A stretch of 64,000 bases of DNA from Rhizobium sp. P32RR-XVIII (lineage in GTDB: Bacteria > Pseudomonadota > Alphaproteobacteria > Rhizobiales > Rhizobiaceae): the NCBI RefSeq assembly GCF_012641395.1, contig NZ_JABAIH010000001.1, positions 310,001 to 374,000 of the forward strand. Direction: 5' to 3'. The notes beneath the pieces were generated by a model that had not been told where the DNA came from, ran no database searches, and saw nothing but the letters and a program-made list of their open reading frames with translations. Each line of letters begins with the position of its first letter. Position 1 is the stretch's first letter. Shown one piece after another: positions 9,855-19,508 of this stretch. The position numbers and the translations under genes are program-made.

Positions 9855-10355
9855 CTAGCGAAGAACGCGCTTCATGACAAGCGCCGTGGAAACGGCACCG
9901 TTCGCGTCCTTGTAGTATCCACGGCGCTCGCCGACCTTCTCAAAGCCGAGCTTGCGATACAGTCCGAGAGCGGCAGCGTTGCCGTCATCGACTTCCAGGA
10001 AAATGCTTTCGCCGCCGCGCAGCTTGGCTTCGCGCATCGCCGCCTGCATCAGCCTCCAGCCGAGTCCTGCGCGTGCAACCCTCGCCTGCACGGCGATCGT
10101 CAGAATTTCCGCCTCGCCAGCGACCTCCCGGGCAAGTACGAAGCCCGGCAGCGGTTTTTTCAGAAAGGCGTTCGTCTGGCGCGCGACGAAACCGAAGACG
10201 TTGTCCTGGCTGAGCAGACCGTAGAACTCGCCGTCTCCCCAGGGGCGTGCAAAGCGTTCCCCGTGCAGGGTAGAAACCGCATGGCAGTCGTCGCTTTCCA
10301 TGGCGAGGATCTCGAATTCCGGTTTCAAGGTCAGATAGGATTCCAGCATGGTCAC
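9855..10355 (-). CDS. rimI: Ribosomal-protein-alanine N-acetyltransferase, GNAT fold
   Basis: A GNAT protein of about 166 residues with the acetyl-CoA motif around ARAGLGWRLMQAAMREA and the typical FLEVDDGNAAALGLYRKLGF segment of RimI. Position directly after tsaB supports the name, since tsaB-rimI pairing is widespread. The reading opens at GTG 10355, whose GTGA overlaps the tsaB stop; an ATG two codons on (10349) is an alternative. Target is presumably S18 or another N-terminus, by family. Confidence 0.88.
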   Translation of the reverse strand: MTMLESYLTLKPEFEILAMESDDCHAVSTLHGERFARPWGDGEFYGLLSQDNVFGFVARQTNAFLKKPLPGFVLAREVAGEAEILTIAVQARVARAGLGWRLMQAAMREAKLRGGESIFLEVDDGNAAALGLYRKLGFEKVGERRGYYKDANGAVSTALVMKRVLR

Positions 10356-11011
10356 ACTCGTGCGATCGCAAACCCGGCCTGCGGTTTGGCGTCGGGTCCG
10401 CGCAGATAAAGAGGCTTCGGCTTTCCAGAACCCGGATCGGCGGCAGCGCCGAGGCGAGCCACGATGGAGATGGGAAACTTGTTGGCTTGATCGCCAGCGC
10501 CTTCCGGCCTCAGCAGCGGCGCCGCCGATCCGGTGATCTCGCCGTCGAAGGTTGCCGTGATGGATTGAGCCTCCTCGATCGTCACGGCACGAGGTTCGTC
10601 GAGCGCCACGCCGTCGGCGGAAAAACTCTGGAGATAAATTTCGCCGCGCTTGGCATCCATGGCGGCAAGAACGGCGCGGCCGGGGGTCTTCTCGCGCTGG
10701 GCGGCAGCCATGGTTTCAAGCGTCGTGATGCCGACAGCCGGAATATTGAGCGCAAGAGCAAAGCCCCGAGCCGCCGCGACACCGACACGGATGCCGGTGA
10801 AGGAACCTGGACCGATGGTGACCGCAACGCGTTCAGCCATCGCGAGCTTCATATCCGCCTGCTTCAGCACGCGGTCGATGATTCCCATCAAATGTTCCGC
10901 GTGACCCTTGCCGATCATGTCCGATGCCTCCCCCAGCATCGTATCGCTGCCGCTGTCGTATAGAGCGGCAGCGCAATCCACACCCGCCGTGTCGAGCGCC
11001 AGAACAATCAT
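10352..11011 (-). CDS. tsaB: tRNA threonylcarbamoyladenosine biosynthesis protein TsaB
   Basis: An ASKHA-fold protein (219 residues) needed with TsaD/TsaE to make t6A37 in tRNA. The N-terminus MIVLALDTAGVDCAAALYD and the segment GPGSFTGIRVGVAAARGFAL are the family signatures. It overlaps rimI by four bases. Function is secure from family. Confidence 0.95.
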   Translation of the reverse strand: MIVLALDTAGVDCAAALYDSGSDTMLGEASDMIGKGHAEHLMGIIDRVLKQADMKLAMAERVAVTIGPGSFTGIRVGVAAARGFALALNIPAVGITTLETMAAAQREKTPGRAVLAAMDAKRGEIYLQSFSADGVALDEPRAVTIEEAQSITATFDGEITGSAAPLLRPEGAGDQANKFPISIVARLGAAADPGSGKPKPLYLRGPDAKPQAGFAIARV

Positions 11012-11093
11012 GCCATCAATTTCCGAATAAAAACCACCATAAAATCAGCCAGCTCGCCGCAATGTTGAGCCGGCTGAATTTCGGCGCAAGCCC

Positions 11094-11660
11094 TTAGGCT
11101 GCGATCACTTCCTGCACTTCGGGAACGAAGTGGCGAAGCAGGTTCTGGACGCCGTGCTTCAGGGTCGCCGTAGACGAGGGGCAGCCGGAGCAGGAGCCCT
11201 TCATGTTGAGATAGACCTTGCCATCCTTGAAGCCGCGGAACGTGATATCGCCGCCATCCTGGGCCACTGCTGGGCGCACGCGGGTGTCGAGCAGTTCCTT
11301 GATGGTGAGCACGATGGTTTCGTCAGCCTCGTCAAAGAATTCACCGCCGGCATCGAGTTCTTCGGAAAGCGCGGAGGCTTCACCCATCACCGGCTTCCCA
11401 GACATGAAGTGTTCCATGATGGAGCCGAGGATAGCGGGCTTCAGGTGCTGCCACTCCTGATTCTCTTTGGAAACAGAGATGAAGTCATAGCCGAAATAGA
11501 CGCCGGTAACGCCCGGGATTTCGAAAAGGCGGGCGGCGAGCGGTGAAGCCTGTGCTTCCTCGGCATTGCGGAATTCGGCCGTGCCGCTTTCCATGACGAC
11601 CTTACCCGGCAGGAACTTTTGGGTGGCGGGGTTCGGCGTGGCTTCGGTCTGAATGAACAT
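11094..11660 (-). CDS. NFU-type Fe-S cluster scaffold/carrier
   Basis: The protein starts MFIQTEATPNPATQKFLPG, the Nfu N-terminal domain. It ends with a NifU-like C-terminal domain bearing the cluster-binding CxxC in GSCSGCPSS (near residue 160). The reading frame extends upstream to 11714, but the ATG at 11660 has GGAG eight bases ahead and matches the family start, giving 188 residues. It carries and delivers 4Fe-4S clusters; MiaB nearby is one possible client class. The gene stands alone, with 82 bases to tsaB and 127 to the stress protein. Confidence 0.93.
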   Translation of the reverse strand: MFIQTEATPNPATQKFLPGKVVMESGTAEFRNAEEAQASPLAARLFEIPGVTGVYFGYDFISVSKENQEWQHLKPAILGSIMEHFMSGKPVMGEASALSEELDAGGEFFDEADETIVLTIKELLDTRVRPAVAQDGGDITFRGFKDGKVYLNMKGSCSGCPSSTATLKHGVQNLLRHFVPEVQEVIAA

Positions 11661-11787
11661 TTCGCTCTCCATGCGGGCCAGATCGTTGCTCAGGCCGTCT
11701 TTAGAATTCTTCAAAAGAAAATAGGCCGATTGGCCACGCTAATCAAGAGCCCGAGACTCCAGAAATAGGCTGCCTTGGCGCCCTATG

Positions 11788-12279
11788 CTAGGCCAGCGCA
11801 TCCAGTTCCTCGTTGGTCAGCGTATCGGGCAACACGGTAACGGGAATTGGAAAGGCAGCAGCTTTTCCGACAACAGATGACACCAGTGGCCCGGGGCCTT
11901 CCTTGGCAGAACTGGCGGCCAGCACCAGGATTGCGATATCGCGGTCTTCCTCGATCACCGCATTGATCTCCGCGACGGAACTTCCCTCACGGATCACGAT
12001 TTCCGGTTCGATGCCGATCGTTTCGCGGACCACCAGAGCTGATTTGGCGACAACGGCTTCGGCCTCTTCGCGGGCCTCGGCCCGCATGATCTCCTCAACG
12101 CCCAGCCATTGCTGAAAATCGCCTTCGGGAATGACATAGACGAGCACCAGTCCGCCATTGGAATTCTTAGCGCGCCGGCCCGCATAATGCACGGCGCACT
12201 GGCACTCGGGTGTGCCATCGATGACCGCCATGAATTTGCGGCGATGACCTTCCAGCCGTGAGAGTCGCTTTGATACCAT
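11788..12279 (-). CDS. Universal stress protein (UspA family)
   Basis: A 163-residue single Usp domain. It opens with the beta-1 strand KFMAVIDGTPECQCAVHYA and ends in the nucleotide-binding loop region SSVVGKAAAFPIPVTVLPD, although the canonical G-2x-G-9x-GS motif is not complete. The protein may therefore be a non-ATP-binding type. Client and signal are unknown. It lies alone between trpS and the Fe-S scaffold gene. Confidence 0.85.
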   Translation of the reverse strand: MVSKRLSRLEGHRRKFMAVIDGTPECQCAVHYAGRRAKNSNGGLVLVYVIPEGDFQQWLGVEEIMRAEAREEAEAVVAKSALVVRETIGIEPEIVIREGSSVAEINAVIEEDRDIAILVLAASSAKEGPGPLVSSVVGKAAAFPIPVTVLPDTLTNEELDALA

Positions 12280-12356
12280 GGCTCGGACTCTGACACCCTA
12301 GCCGGGAGATTTGCAAGCCCCCGTTTTTGCACGGAGGCTCGCTATCTGCGACATGC

Positions 12357-13421
12357 CTAGTACAGGAAGCCGATGATGTCGCGTATATCCTTCATGGTGG
12401 CTTCGGCGCGGGCGCGAGCCCGCTCGTTGCCGTTGTGAAGGATGGCGTCGATGTGGCTCGTATCGTCCATCAGGCGGCGCATCTCTCGTGTGATCGGCGA
12501 CAGCACCTGGACTGCAAGCTCGATCAGCGCCGGCTTGAAGACGGAGAACTGCTGGCCACCGAATTCCGACAGCACCTGGGCTTTCGACTTATCGGCCAGG
12601 GCGGCATAGATGCCGACGAGGTTGTCGGCTTCCGGCCGGCCCTTCAGGCCTTCCACTTCGCTCGGCAGCCCCTCCGGATCGGTCTTGGCCTTGCGGATCT
12701 TTTTCGAGATGGCGTCTTCGTCGTCCATCAGGTTGATGCGCGAGAGGTCCGAGGGATCGGACTTCGACATCTTCTTGGTGCCGTCACGAAGCGACATGAC
12801 GCGCGGCGCAGGGCCATCGATCAGCGGCTCTACCATCGGGAAGTAGGCATGCACAGGCTCGTCGCCGACGGTGATGTCGATGCCGTGGCCGGCCCGGCGA
12901 ATGTGATCCTGATAATCGAGGTTGAACTTCATCGCGATATCGCGGGCAAGCTCGAGATGCTGCTTCTGATCGTCACCCACCGGAACATGCGTGCCGCGAT
13001 AAACGAGAATGTCAGCCGCCATCAGGCTTGGATAGGCCAGTAGCCCTAGCGAGGCGTTCTCTCGGTCCTTGCCGGCCTTGTCCTTGAACTGCGTCATGCG
13101 GTTCATCCAGCCGATGCGGGCGACACAGTTGAAAATCCAGGCGAGTTCGGCGTGCTGCGGCACGGCCGACTGGTTGAAGACGATATGCTTCTCCGGATCG
13201 ATGCCCGAGGCGATGAAGGCTGCGGCGATCGAGCGGATCTGGCCGGGCAAGTCCTGGTGCACGAGCTGAGCGGTCAGCGAATGCAGGTCGACGACGCAAT
13301 AGATGCAATCGTTGCCTTCCTGCAGCGCCACGAACTTGCGGATTGCGCCGAGATAGTTTCCGAGATGGAGATTTCCGGTCGGCTGTACGCCGGAAAATAC
13401 GAGCTTTTTGAATTCGGTCAC
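12357..13421 (-). CDS. trpS: Tryptophanyl-tRNA synthetase
   Basis: A class Ic aminoacyl-tRNA synthetase that charges tRNA-Trp. The HIGH-type motif is [12 protein letters not shown] near the N-terminus and the KMSKS loop is KKMSKSDPS near residue 205. The frame is open to 13460, but a GTG at 13421 lies behind a GAGGA site and gives the usual family N-terminus, [16 protein letters not shown], and 354 residues. I chose that GTG. The gene is single. Confidence 0.95.
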   Translation of the reverse strand: MTEFKKLVFSGVQPTGNLHLGNYLGAIRKFVALQEGNDCIYCVVDLHSLTAQLVHQDLPGQIRSIAAAFIASGIDPEKHIVFNQSAVPQHAELAWIFNCVARIGWMNRMTQFKDKAGKDRENASLGLLAYPSLMAADILVYRGTHVPVGDDQKQHLELARDIAMKFNLDYQDHIRRAGHGIDITVGDEPVHAYFPMVEPLIDGPAPRVMSLRDGTKKMSKSDPSDLSRINLMDDEDAISKKIRKAKTDPEGLPSEVEGLKGRPEADNLVGIYAALADKSKAQVLSEFGGQQFSVFKPALIELAVQVLSPITREMRRLMDDTSHIDAILHNGNERARARAEATMKDIRDIIGFLY

Positions 13422-13509
13422 GTTGTCCTCGATTAGGCTGGTGGAGGGCCCCAGACCCAAAGGGTCATGTTGCTAACGCGGCGGCTTATGCACGCGCGAA
13501 GGGCAGCAA

Positions 13510-13914
13510 TCAAGAGGCGGCGGGTGCGGTGTGTTGAATGAGGTCGAAGGTGTTGCCGTAAGGATCCGCAAACACGGCCACGGTGCCGTAAACTTCGTGA
13601 CGTGGAGCCTCGAGGAAGGTGACCCCGTTCGCAAGCATTGCGGCATAGTCCCGGTCGAAATCGCCGGTCTTCAGGAAGAAGCCCACGCGGCCGCCGGTCT
13701 GGTTTCCAATCGCCGCCTTTTGCCGTTCGCCCACTGCTTGCGCAAGCAGGAATGCGGCACCCTCAGGACCTCTGGGCTTGACGACCACCCAGCGCTTGCC
13801 TTCGGGCTGCACCTCGTCCTGCAGGCAGTCAAACCCCAGCGCGCCGCAATAGAATGCCTTTGCGCGATCATAGTCGTCGACGACGAGCGTAACGAGGAAG
13901 AGAGATTGGGGCAT
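13510..13914 (-). CDS. VOC-family (glyoxalase/bleomycin-resistance fold) protein
   Basis: A 134-residue protein with two beta-alpha-beta-beta-beta modules: LFLVTLVVDDYDRAKAFYCGALGF opens the first, and VAVFADPYGNTFDLIQH closes the second. VOC proteins use a metal-centred barrel for varied reactions. Substrate cannot be read from the sequence. The ATG at 13914 has GGAG eight bases ahead; the TTG before it is unlikely. It is a single gene between trpS and an AT-rich leader. Confidence 0.82.
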   Translation of the reverse strand: MPQSLFLVTLVVDDYDRAKAFYCGALGFDCLQDEVQPEGKRWVVVKPRGPEGAAFLLAQAVGERQKAAIGNQTGGRVGFFLKTGDFDRDYAAMLANGVTFLEAPRHEVYGTVAVFADPYGNTFDLIQHTAPAAS

Positions 13915-14073
13915 CAATAAGGCTCCGGCTGGGGCTGCTATTTTGCATTACATCGTCTTGCCAGCGACGGACAGTGTCTTCTAATGCAAGGTTGTGCCAA
14001 CGCATTGATTTCCATCAAAAGGTTGAGAGTAATTTATACTCAATTTTAGCTACATCTGCTGAATGAGGCCAAG

Positions 14074-14133
14074 AAAATGAGGATATCTCATTTTATATAC
14101 AGGTATAAAATTTCACAAAATGGCCACTTTTTG
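14074..14133. repeat. Cluster of short inverted repeats in AT-rich leader
   Basis: Three dyads are packed in 60 bases upstream of the M15-type peptidase gene. The first is AAAATGAG-5-CTCATTTT (14074-14094), sharing its last four bases with TTTTATA-6-TATAAAA (14091-14110). The third is CAAAA-8-TTTTG around a TGGCCA core (14116-14133). The 283-base gap between the VOC gene and the peptidase is much richer in A/T than its surroundings. The dyads could be operators or leader RNA hairpins; nothing in the sequence decides which. Confidence 0.55.
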
Positions 14134-14200
14134 AATGAACGTTCTCGCCACCAACCAGAGCGCAGCATGATCGGCTGCAGTTCTACCTGGAGGGGACGTC

Positions 14201-14629
14201 ATGCATACGACCTTATCACTCGTTCTTGCTGGCTTGTTCACCTTGTCCTGCTGCGTCAATGCCGAGGCGCAGACCAGCAAAAAAACCAAGGTAAGACCTT
14301 TCAACAACACCGCATCCCTGGCTTACACGGTTCAGACCGTTAGCGTCAAAATCGGCTGCTTCCCGCCGCAGCTTAGAGCCATCCTCTCACATATCGCGGC
14401 CAAGACCGGTCGAATACCGGTGGTTACCTCCGGCTTCCGGCCGCGTTCCGGCCGCGCGCATTCTCAGCACCGCTATTGCAACGCAGCCGATATCCGTGTG
14501 GCGGGCGTCTCTGAACGGGCGATCATCGCGGCAGCGCAGACCGCACCCGGCATCGGCGGCATCGGGCGATACTGCAACGGAATTGTCCATGTCGATGTCG
14601 GGCCGAAGCGCCGCTGGAGCTATTGCTGA
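14201..14629 (+). CDS. Secreted M15-type (YcbK-like) peptidase domain protein
   Basis: A 142-residue protein with a signal peptide (about 1-24: basic start, hydrophobic LSLVLAGLFTLSCC, AEA-type cleavage). It is followed by one peptidase M15 fold. The zinc ligands are visible in SQHRYCNAADIRV (His and Asp) and GIVHVDVG (His). Family members are peptidoglycan D,D- or L,D-carboxypeptidases, or only bind wall peptides. The ATG has GGAGGGG five bases ahead, an unusually strong site. The gene is convergent with murJ, 15 bases away, and stands alone behind an AT-rich leader. Confidence 0.82.
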   Translation: MHTTLSLVLAGLFTLSCCVNAEAQTSKKTKVRPFNNTASLAYTVQTVSVKIGCFPPQLRAILSHIAAKTGRIPVVTSGFRPRSGRAHSQHRYCNAADIRVAGVSERAIIAAAQTAPGIGGIGRYCNGIVHVDVGPKRRWSYC

Positions 14630-14644
14630 CAACGATGGCCGCAG

Positions 14645-16225
14645 TCAGACTTCGGTGTTGGGCGCAGGCTTCCGTTTGAGGTTCCGCCGGATCATGCCAA
14701 GATCGGCGCCGCCGATCAGGAACGCTGTCGCGAAGTAGACAGCCATGGCGATGACGATCAGAAGGCCGAGCGTGCCGACCTTCGCGGTCAGATGCGCGCC
14801 TGAGGCTAGCCACGGCTCCCAACGGTGCTGCAGGTACATGATCACACCGCCCATGACGGCTGCGGAGACGACGAGCAGTGCCGTGCGCCGCGCCAAGGCC
14901 CATTCCCAGGTAAGGTGACCGCGGCGCAGCAGCGTGGTGAACAGAAGCACGGTGCTGATCCAGCCCGCCGTCGCCTCCGCCACGGCAATGCCGGGCGCGC
15001 CGAGGAAGGGAAAGAGCGTCAGCGCCGTCGCACAGTTCACGCCAACGGCGACGGCGGAAAAGCGCATCGGCGTCTTGGTGTCCTCGCGCGCATAGAAGCC
15101 CGGCTGTAGCGCCTTGATCAGCACGAAGGCGGGCAGACCGATGCCGTAGACAGCGAGGATGGAGCCGACGATCGCGGTGTTTTCCTGGTGGAAGGCGCCA
15201 CGCTCATAGAGGACGCGGATAATCTCGTCGGAGAGAATCCAGAGCGCAAAGGCGGCCGGGATGGTCAGGAACAGCACGAATTCCATCGACCGGTTCTGCA
15301 GGTTCGCGGCCTCGCGCAGATTGCCGCCCTTGAGGGCGCGCGCCAGTTCGGGCAGCAGCACCACGCCGACGGCGACGCCGACAACGCCGAGCGGCAGCTG
15401 GTAGATGCGATCCGCATATTGAAGCGCTGCGATCGCGCCTTCGCGTGAGGAGGCGATCGCCTGGCCGACCATCTGGTTGATCTGGGTGATACCGCCGGTA
15501 ACGGCGGCTGGCACCGCAAGGATCAGCAGCCGCTTGACGTTCGGCGTGATGCGGGGGAAGCGAAAGCCGATGCTCATGCCCGCATGCAAGACGCCGATAT
15601 AGACGACGACGAGTTGCAGGATGCCTGCCGCGAGGACGCCCCAGGAGAGATACCAGGCGGTCTGGAGCGGTTCGGCGCCGATATAGAGCGAGTAAAACAG
15701 CGCGCCGATCATCACCACGTTGAGGAAAACGGGCGCGATGGCTGCGGCAAAGAAATGATGCAGCGAATTCAGCATCCCGCTCATCATCGCCGTCAGCGAC
15801 ATGCACATGAGATAGGGAAACATCACCGCTGCCATCCGGACAGTGATCGAGAATTTTTCCGCATCGTCGGCAAAGCCCGGCGCGATGACGAAGCGCACGA
15901 GCAACGGCATGCAAAGCTCCATCACGATGGTGATGAGCAGCAGCACGGAAAAGAGGACGCCGAAGACTTCCTCGGAAAAGCGCTTGGCGCCATCCGTGCC
16001 GTTCGCTTCGATCTCCTTCGCAAAGAGCGGCACGAAAGCCGCGTTGAAGGCGCCTTCGGCAAACAGCCGGCGGAAGAGATTGGGAAAGCGGAAGGCGGCG
16101 TAGAAGACGTCGGCCATGGGACCGGTACCGAGAGCCGCCGCCATCAGCGTTTCGCGAGCGAAACCGAAGATACGGCTGCCGAGGGTCGCGCCGCCGACAG
16201 TGGCGAATTTCTTGACAAGACTCAT
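14645..16225 (-). CDS. murJ: Lipid II flippase MurJ
   Basis: A polytopic inner-membrane protein of the MOP superfamily (526 residues, about 14 helices). It flips lipid II for peptidoglycan synthesis. The N-terminus [19 protein letters not shown] and the segment [26 protein letters not shown] carry the conserved MurJ residues. Its ATG overlaps the glnD stop by four bases (ATGA), and the glnD-murJ pairing is usual in rhizobia. Length fits the family. Confidence 0.95.
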   Translation of the reverse strand: MSLVKKFATVGGATLGSRIFGFARETLMAAALGTGPMADVFYAAFRFPNLFRRLFAEGAFNAAFVPLFAKEIEANGTDGAKRFSEEVFGVLFSVLLLITIVMELCMPLLVRFVIAPGFADDAEKFSITVRMAAVMFPYLMCMSLTAMMSGMLNSLHHFFAAAIAPVFLNVVMIGALFYSLYIGAEPLQTAWYLSWGVLAAGILQLVVVYIGVLHAGMSIGFRFPRITPNVKRLLILAVPAAVTGGITQINQMVGQAIASSREGAIAALQYADRIYQLPLGVVGVAVGVVLLPELARALKGGNLREAANLQNRSMEFVLFLTIPAAFALWILSDEIIRVLYERGAFHQENTAIVGSILAVYGIGLPAFVLIKALQPGFYAREDTKTPMRFSAVAVGVNCATALTLFPFLGAPGIAVAEATAGWISTVLLFTTLLRRGHLTWEWALARRTALLVVSAAVMGGVIMYLQHRWEPWLASGAHLTAKVGTLGLLIVIAMAVYFATAFLIGGADLGMIRRNLKRKPAPNTEV

Positions 16226-19116
16226 ACGGGGGAACCGGCTTTCTTTTCACCCGGCTGCAGGGTTTGCGCCGTATCGGCGGGCGCAATGATGCCGGAGGGC
16301 ATGCGCTCGCGAAGCTCATCCTCCTCGCCGGCCATAACAGCCTTCAGCCGGGCAGTGATATTGGAGCGCTTGCTGTCGCTGGAGATCTTCTGTCCGACGA
16401 GGTCCGTGACGTAGAAGGTGTCGATCACCTTCTCGCCGAAGGTCGTGATGCGGGCAGATTGGATATCAAGCGAAAGATCGGACAGCACGGCGGTGATCTC
16501 CGAAAGCAGGCCGGTGCGGTCGAGGCATTCGACTTCGATGACGGTGAACTTGTTCGACAGGTTGTTGGTAATGTTGACCGACGGCGGAATGACGAATGCC
16601 TTGTTCTTCTTGCGATTCTTCGTGCGCGTGGCAATGACCTCCGGCAGCCGCTTGCGTCCGGAAAGCACGTCTTCGATCATCTTGCCGATGCTGGCGGCAC
16701 GGCGAAGCTCGTCGGCGTCGTCCTGGAATTCGCGGCTGATATGGATCGTATCCAGCGCACGGCCGTCGGAAGTCGTGAAAATCTGCGCGTTCACGATATT
16801 CGCGCCCGCTGCCGCACACGCGCCGGCAATGATGGCGAGCAGGCGGGGGTGGTCTGGAGAGAGCACCGTAACTTCGGTAATCGCATGGAAACTATCCGTC
16901 CGCACGGTCGTCGCCAGCGCCTGACCGTTCTTGTCAGCCTGGCGGATGAAATGGGCGTGACGAACCTGGTCTTCCAAAGGAACGGAAAGCAGATAGGGCT
17001 GGTAGTGCAGCTTGCTGTAAGTCTTGCGATCCTTCTGGCTCCAATCCGACAGCGCGTTGAACAGCGCTTCCGCCGCGAATTGAGCCCGCTCCTTGCGGGA
17101 GACCTGCGAAAAGCCGCCTGAAAGTAGCAGCTCGGTCTCGAAGTAGAGCGTTCTCAGCAGCTGGCCCTTCCAGCCGTTCCACACGCCGGGGCCGACCGCA
17201 CGGGTGTCGCAGATTGTCAGGATCAGCAGCATCTTCAGGCGATCGAGTGATTGAACCCGGTCGGCAAAGTCGGTGATTGTCTTGCGATCGGTAAGGTCGC
17301 GGGTCTGTGCGACCATCGACATCGTCAGATGCTCCTCGATCAGCCAGACAACGAGTTCCGTCTGCTTTTGTGAGAGACCGAAACGGGTGCAGAGTTTGCG
17401 AGCAACACGGGCACCGGCGACGGAATGGTCTTCCTGCCGGCCCTTGGCAATATCGTGGAGAAGGACGGCAATATAGAGCGCCTCGCGATCTTCGATATGC
17501 GGCATCAGCTTGTTGGAGAGCGGATGCAGCTCCTCGGCCTTGCCCTTGTCGATTTCGGAGAGGACTTCGACGGAACGGATCAGATGCTCGTCCACCGTGT
17601 AATGATGATACATGTTGAACTGCATCATCGCGACGATCTTGCCGAATTCGGGAATGAAGCGGCCGAGCACGCCGGCCTCGTTCATGCGGCGCAGGATGAG
17701 GGCCGGATCGCGCTTGGAGGTAAGCATCGACATGAAGAGGCGGTTTGCCTCGTCATTTTCCCGCAGATCGTTGTCGATCAGGTTGAGCGAGCGCGTGACG
17801 CCCTTCAGCGCATCCGGATGGAACTCGAGACCATGGATATCGGCAACATGGAAGAGACGGATGATGTTGAGCGGATCGTGCTTGAAGACGTCCGGACTGG
17901 AGAGCGCAATGCGGCCCCGGTCCTCGACGAATTCCATGCAGCCAGGGATTTTGCGCGTGCGCCGGGCAAAGCGGCTGATGACGCCGCTGAGTCCAGGCGC
18001 GGACTTCGCTTGCTGATCTTCGAGGGCCGCGCATAGAATTCGTGTCAGGTCGCCGACATCCTTCGCAACCAGGAAATAGTGCTTCATGAAACGCTCGACG
18101 GCCGAAAGGCCCGGGCGGGAATGATATCCAAGCGCCTCGGCAATCTCCCGCTGGATGTCGAATGAAAGCCGCTCCTCCGCCTTGCCGGTCAGGAAGTGCA
18201 TGTGGCAGCGCACTGCCCAGAGAAAGTCGTCAGCCTTCTCGAAAACGCGGTACTCATGCTTGGAGAGGACCCCAAGCGCGACGAGTTCAGCAGTATCGCG
18301 GACGTGGTAGTAGTATTTGGAAATCCAAAAGAGCGTGTGGAGGTCGCGAAGCCCGCCCTTACCCTCTTTGACGTTGGGCTCGACGAGATAGCGGGTATCG
18401 CCCGCCTTGCGGTGGCGGTCGTCGCGTTCGGCAAGCTTGGCGGCGATGAACTCCGGGCCAGTGCCGGTGACGATCTCCTTGTCGAAACGGGTCTCAAGCT
18501 CGGTCGCGAGCATTTCCAATCCGCAGATGTAGCGCATCTCGAGGATCGCCGTGCGGATCGTCATGTCGGACCGGGAGAGCGCGATGCACTCCTCGATCGT
18601 CCTCGTTGCATGGCCAACCTTGAGGCCCATGTCCCAGAGGACGTAGAGCATGAATTCGACGGCCTTGTGGGTCTCTTCCGCCGGCTTCGGCTGAAAAAGG
18701 AAGAGCAGGTCGATATCGGAGCCGGGCGCCAGCGTGCCGCGGCCGTAGCCTCCGACGGCGGTGACTGCAAACTTGCCGCGCTGAGCCGGGAAGACATGGG
18801 CTGTCGTGAACTCGTAAAGCGCAGAAATGATGTGGTCTTGCACCCAGGAAATGCGCCGGGCGCAGTTCAGGCCGCCGCCGTCGGCCGAGAGAAGCGCCCG
18901 TGCCCTTTCGCGGCCCTCGCTGCTTGCTTTCTTGAGGGTGGCAAGCAGCTCGGAACGCATGACGTCCGGCTGATTCTTGTTGGCTTCGGCAACCGCCTCG
19001 CAAAGGGACCGCAGATAGGCTGGGTCGAGAATTTCCGAGAAATCGATGTCGTTCGTCGCCATGCGCGGAGCGGCTTCCTGTTCGCGCGGCGCGACCGCGT
19101 CTCGTTTCGTCTGCAT
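16222..19116 (-). CDS. glnD: PII uridylyltransferase / uridylyl-removing enzyme
   Basis: The nitrogen sensor that adds or removes UMP on PII proteins in response to glutamine. Domains in order: nucleotidyltransferase with [19 protein letters not shown] at about 122-140; HD hydrolase with [13 protein letters not shown] near 520; and two C-terminal ACT domains starting near 745 and 855. The full length is 964 residues. Met-19 ([13 protein letters not shown]) is an alternative start; neither has a clearly better ribosome site. RpoN and PtsN in the same window belong to the same regulatory network, although no PII gene is here. Confidence 0.95.
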   Translation of the reverse strand: MQTKRDAVAPREQEAAPRMATNDIDFSEILDPAYLRSLCEAVAEANKNQPDVMRSELLATLKKASSEGRERARALLSADGGGLNCARRISWVQDHIISALYEFTTAHVFPAQRGKFAVTAVGGYGRGTLAPGSDIDLLFLFQPKPAEETHKAVEFMLYVLWDMGLKVGHATRTIEECIALSRSDMTIRTAILEMRYICGLEMLATELETRFDKEIVTGTGPEFIAAKLAERDDRHRKAGDTRYLVEPNVKEGKGGLRDLHTLFWISKYYYHVRDTAELVALGVLSKHEYRVFEKADDFLWAVRCHMHFLTGKAEERLSFDIQREIAEALGYHSRPGLSAVERFMKHYFLVAKDVGDLTRILCAALEDQQAKSAPGLSGVISRFARRTRKIPGCMEFVEDRGRIALSSPDVFKHDPLNIIRLFHVADIHGLEFHPDALKGVTRSLNLIDNDLRENDEANRLFMSMLTSKRDPALILRRMNEAGVLGRFIPEFGKIVAMMQFNMYHHYTVDEHLIRSVEVLSEIDKGKAEELHPLSNKLMPHIEDREALYIAVLLHDIAKGRQEDHSVAGARVARKLCTRFGLSQKQTELVVWLIEEHLTMSMVAQTRDLTDRKTITDFADRVQSLDRLKMLLILTICDTRAVGPGVWNGWKGQLLRTLYFETELLLSGGFSQVSRKERAQFAAEALFNALSDWSQKDRKTYSKLHYQPYLLSVPLEDQVRHAHFIRQADKNGQALATTVRTDSFHAITEVTVLSPDHPRLLAIIAGACAAAGANIVNAQIFTTSDGRALDTIHISREFQDDADELRRAASIGKMIEDVLSGRKRLPEVIATRTKNRKKNKAFVIPPSVNITNNLSNKFTVIEVECLDRTGLLSEITAVLSDLSLDIQSARITTFGEKVIDTFYVTDLVGQKISSDSKRSNITARLKAVMAGEEDELRERMPSGIIAPADTAQTLQPGEKKAGSPV

Positions 19117-19221
19117 GCGCTATAGCCTCTTTGCCCGGCGTTTGACACGGGCTTTCATACTGCAAGAACCCTTAATTTTGGCGAAAAGGTGGTTGCCTTC
19201 TCCCTTGGGAAGGAAGGGCTC

Positions 19222-19497
19222 TCAAGCCGCGACTTGTTCATTCACCGAGTAAAGGACGCTGCGTGCCTCGCCGGCAATCGCGTCAACAGTGGCTTTATCG
19301 CATTCGCGGTAGCCAGCCTTGGCAATGGCAGTCGCAAGCTCGCAGATGATAGCACACGATCGCGTGATTTCGAGCATGCCGAAGGGGGAGTTCCAGCCGC
19401 GGGGGGTGCCATGCTCGTCCGCATTGCGCAACGCTTCGAGGACGGTGAACATTTCGGCAAGGCGCCGGGTTTCCTGCAGGAGACTGCCCATGAACAT
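19222..19497 (-). CDS. Small conserved-type hypothetical protein between mutS and glnD
   Basis: A 91-residue, mainly helical, soluble protein with no signal peptide. It ends 24 nt-coded residues after a Cys-containing helix (ITRSCAIICELATAIAKAGYRECDK), and its three cysteines fall in about 20 residues. It starts 11 bases after the mutS stop, on the same strand, so it is likely cotranscribed with mutS. Codon use resembles its neighbours. I do not recognise a domain; it could be a rhizobial-specific family. The start could also be Met-3. Confidence 0.6.
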   Translation of the reverse strand: MFMGSLLQETRRLAEMFTVLEALRNADEHGTPRGWNSPFGMLEITRSCAIICELATAIAKAGYRECDKATVDAIAGEARSVLYSVNEQVAA

Positions 19498-19508
19498 TGC
19501 GGCTCTCC

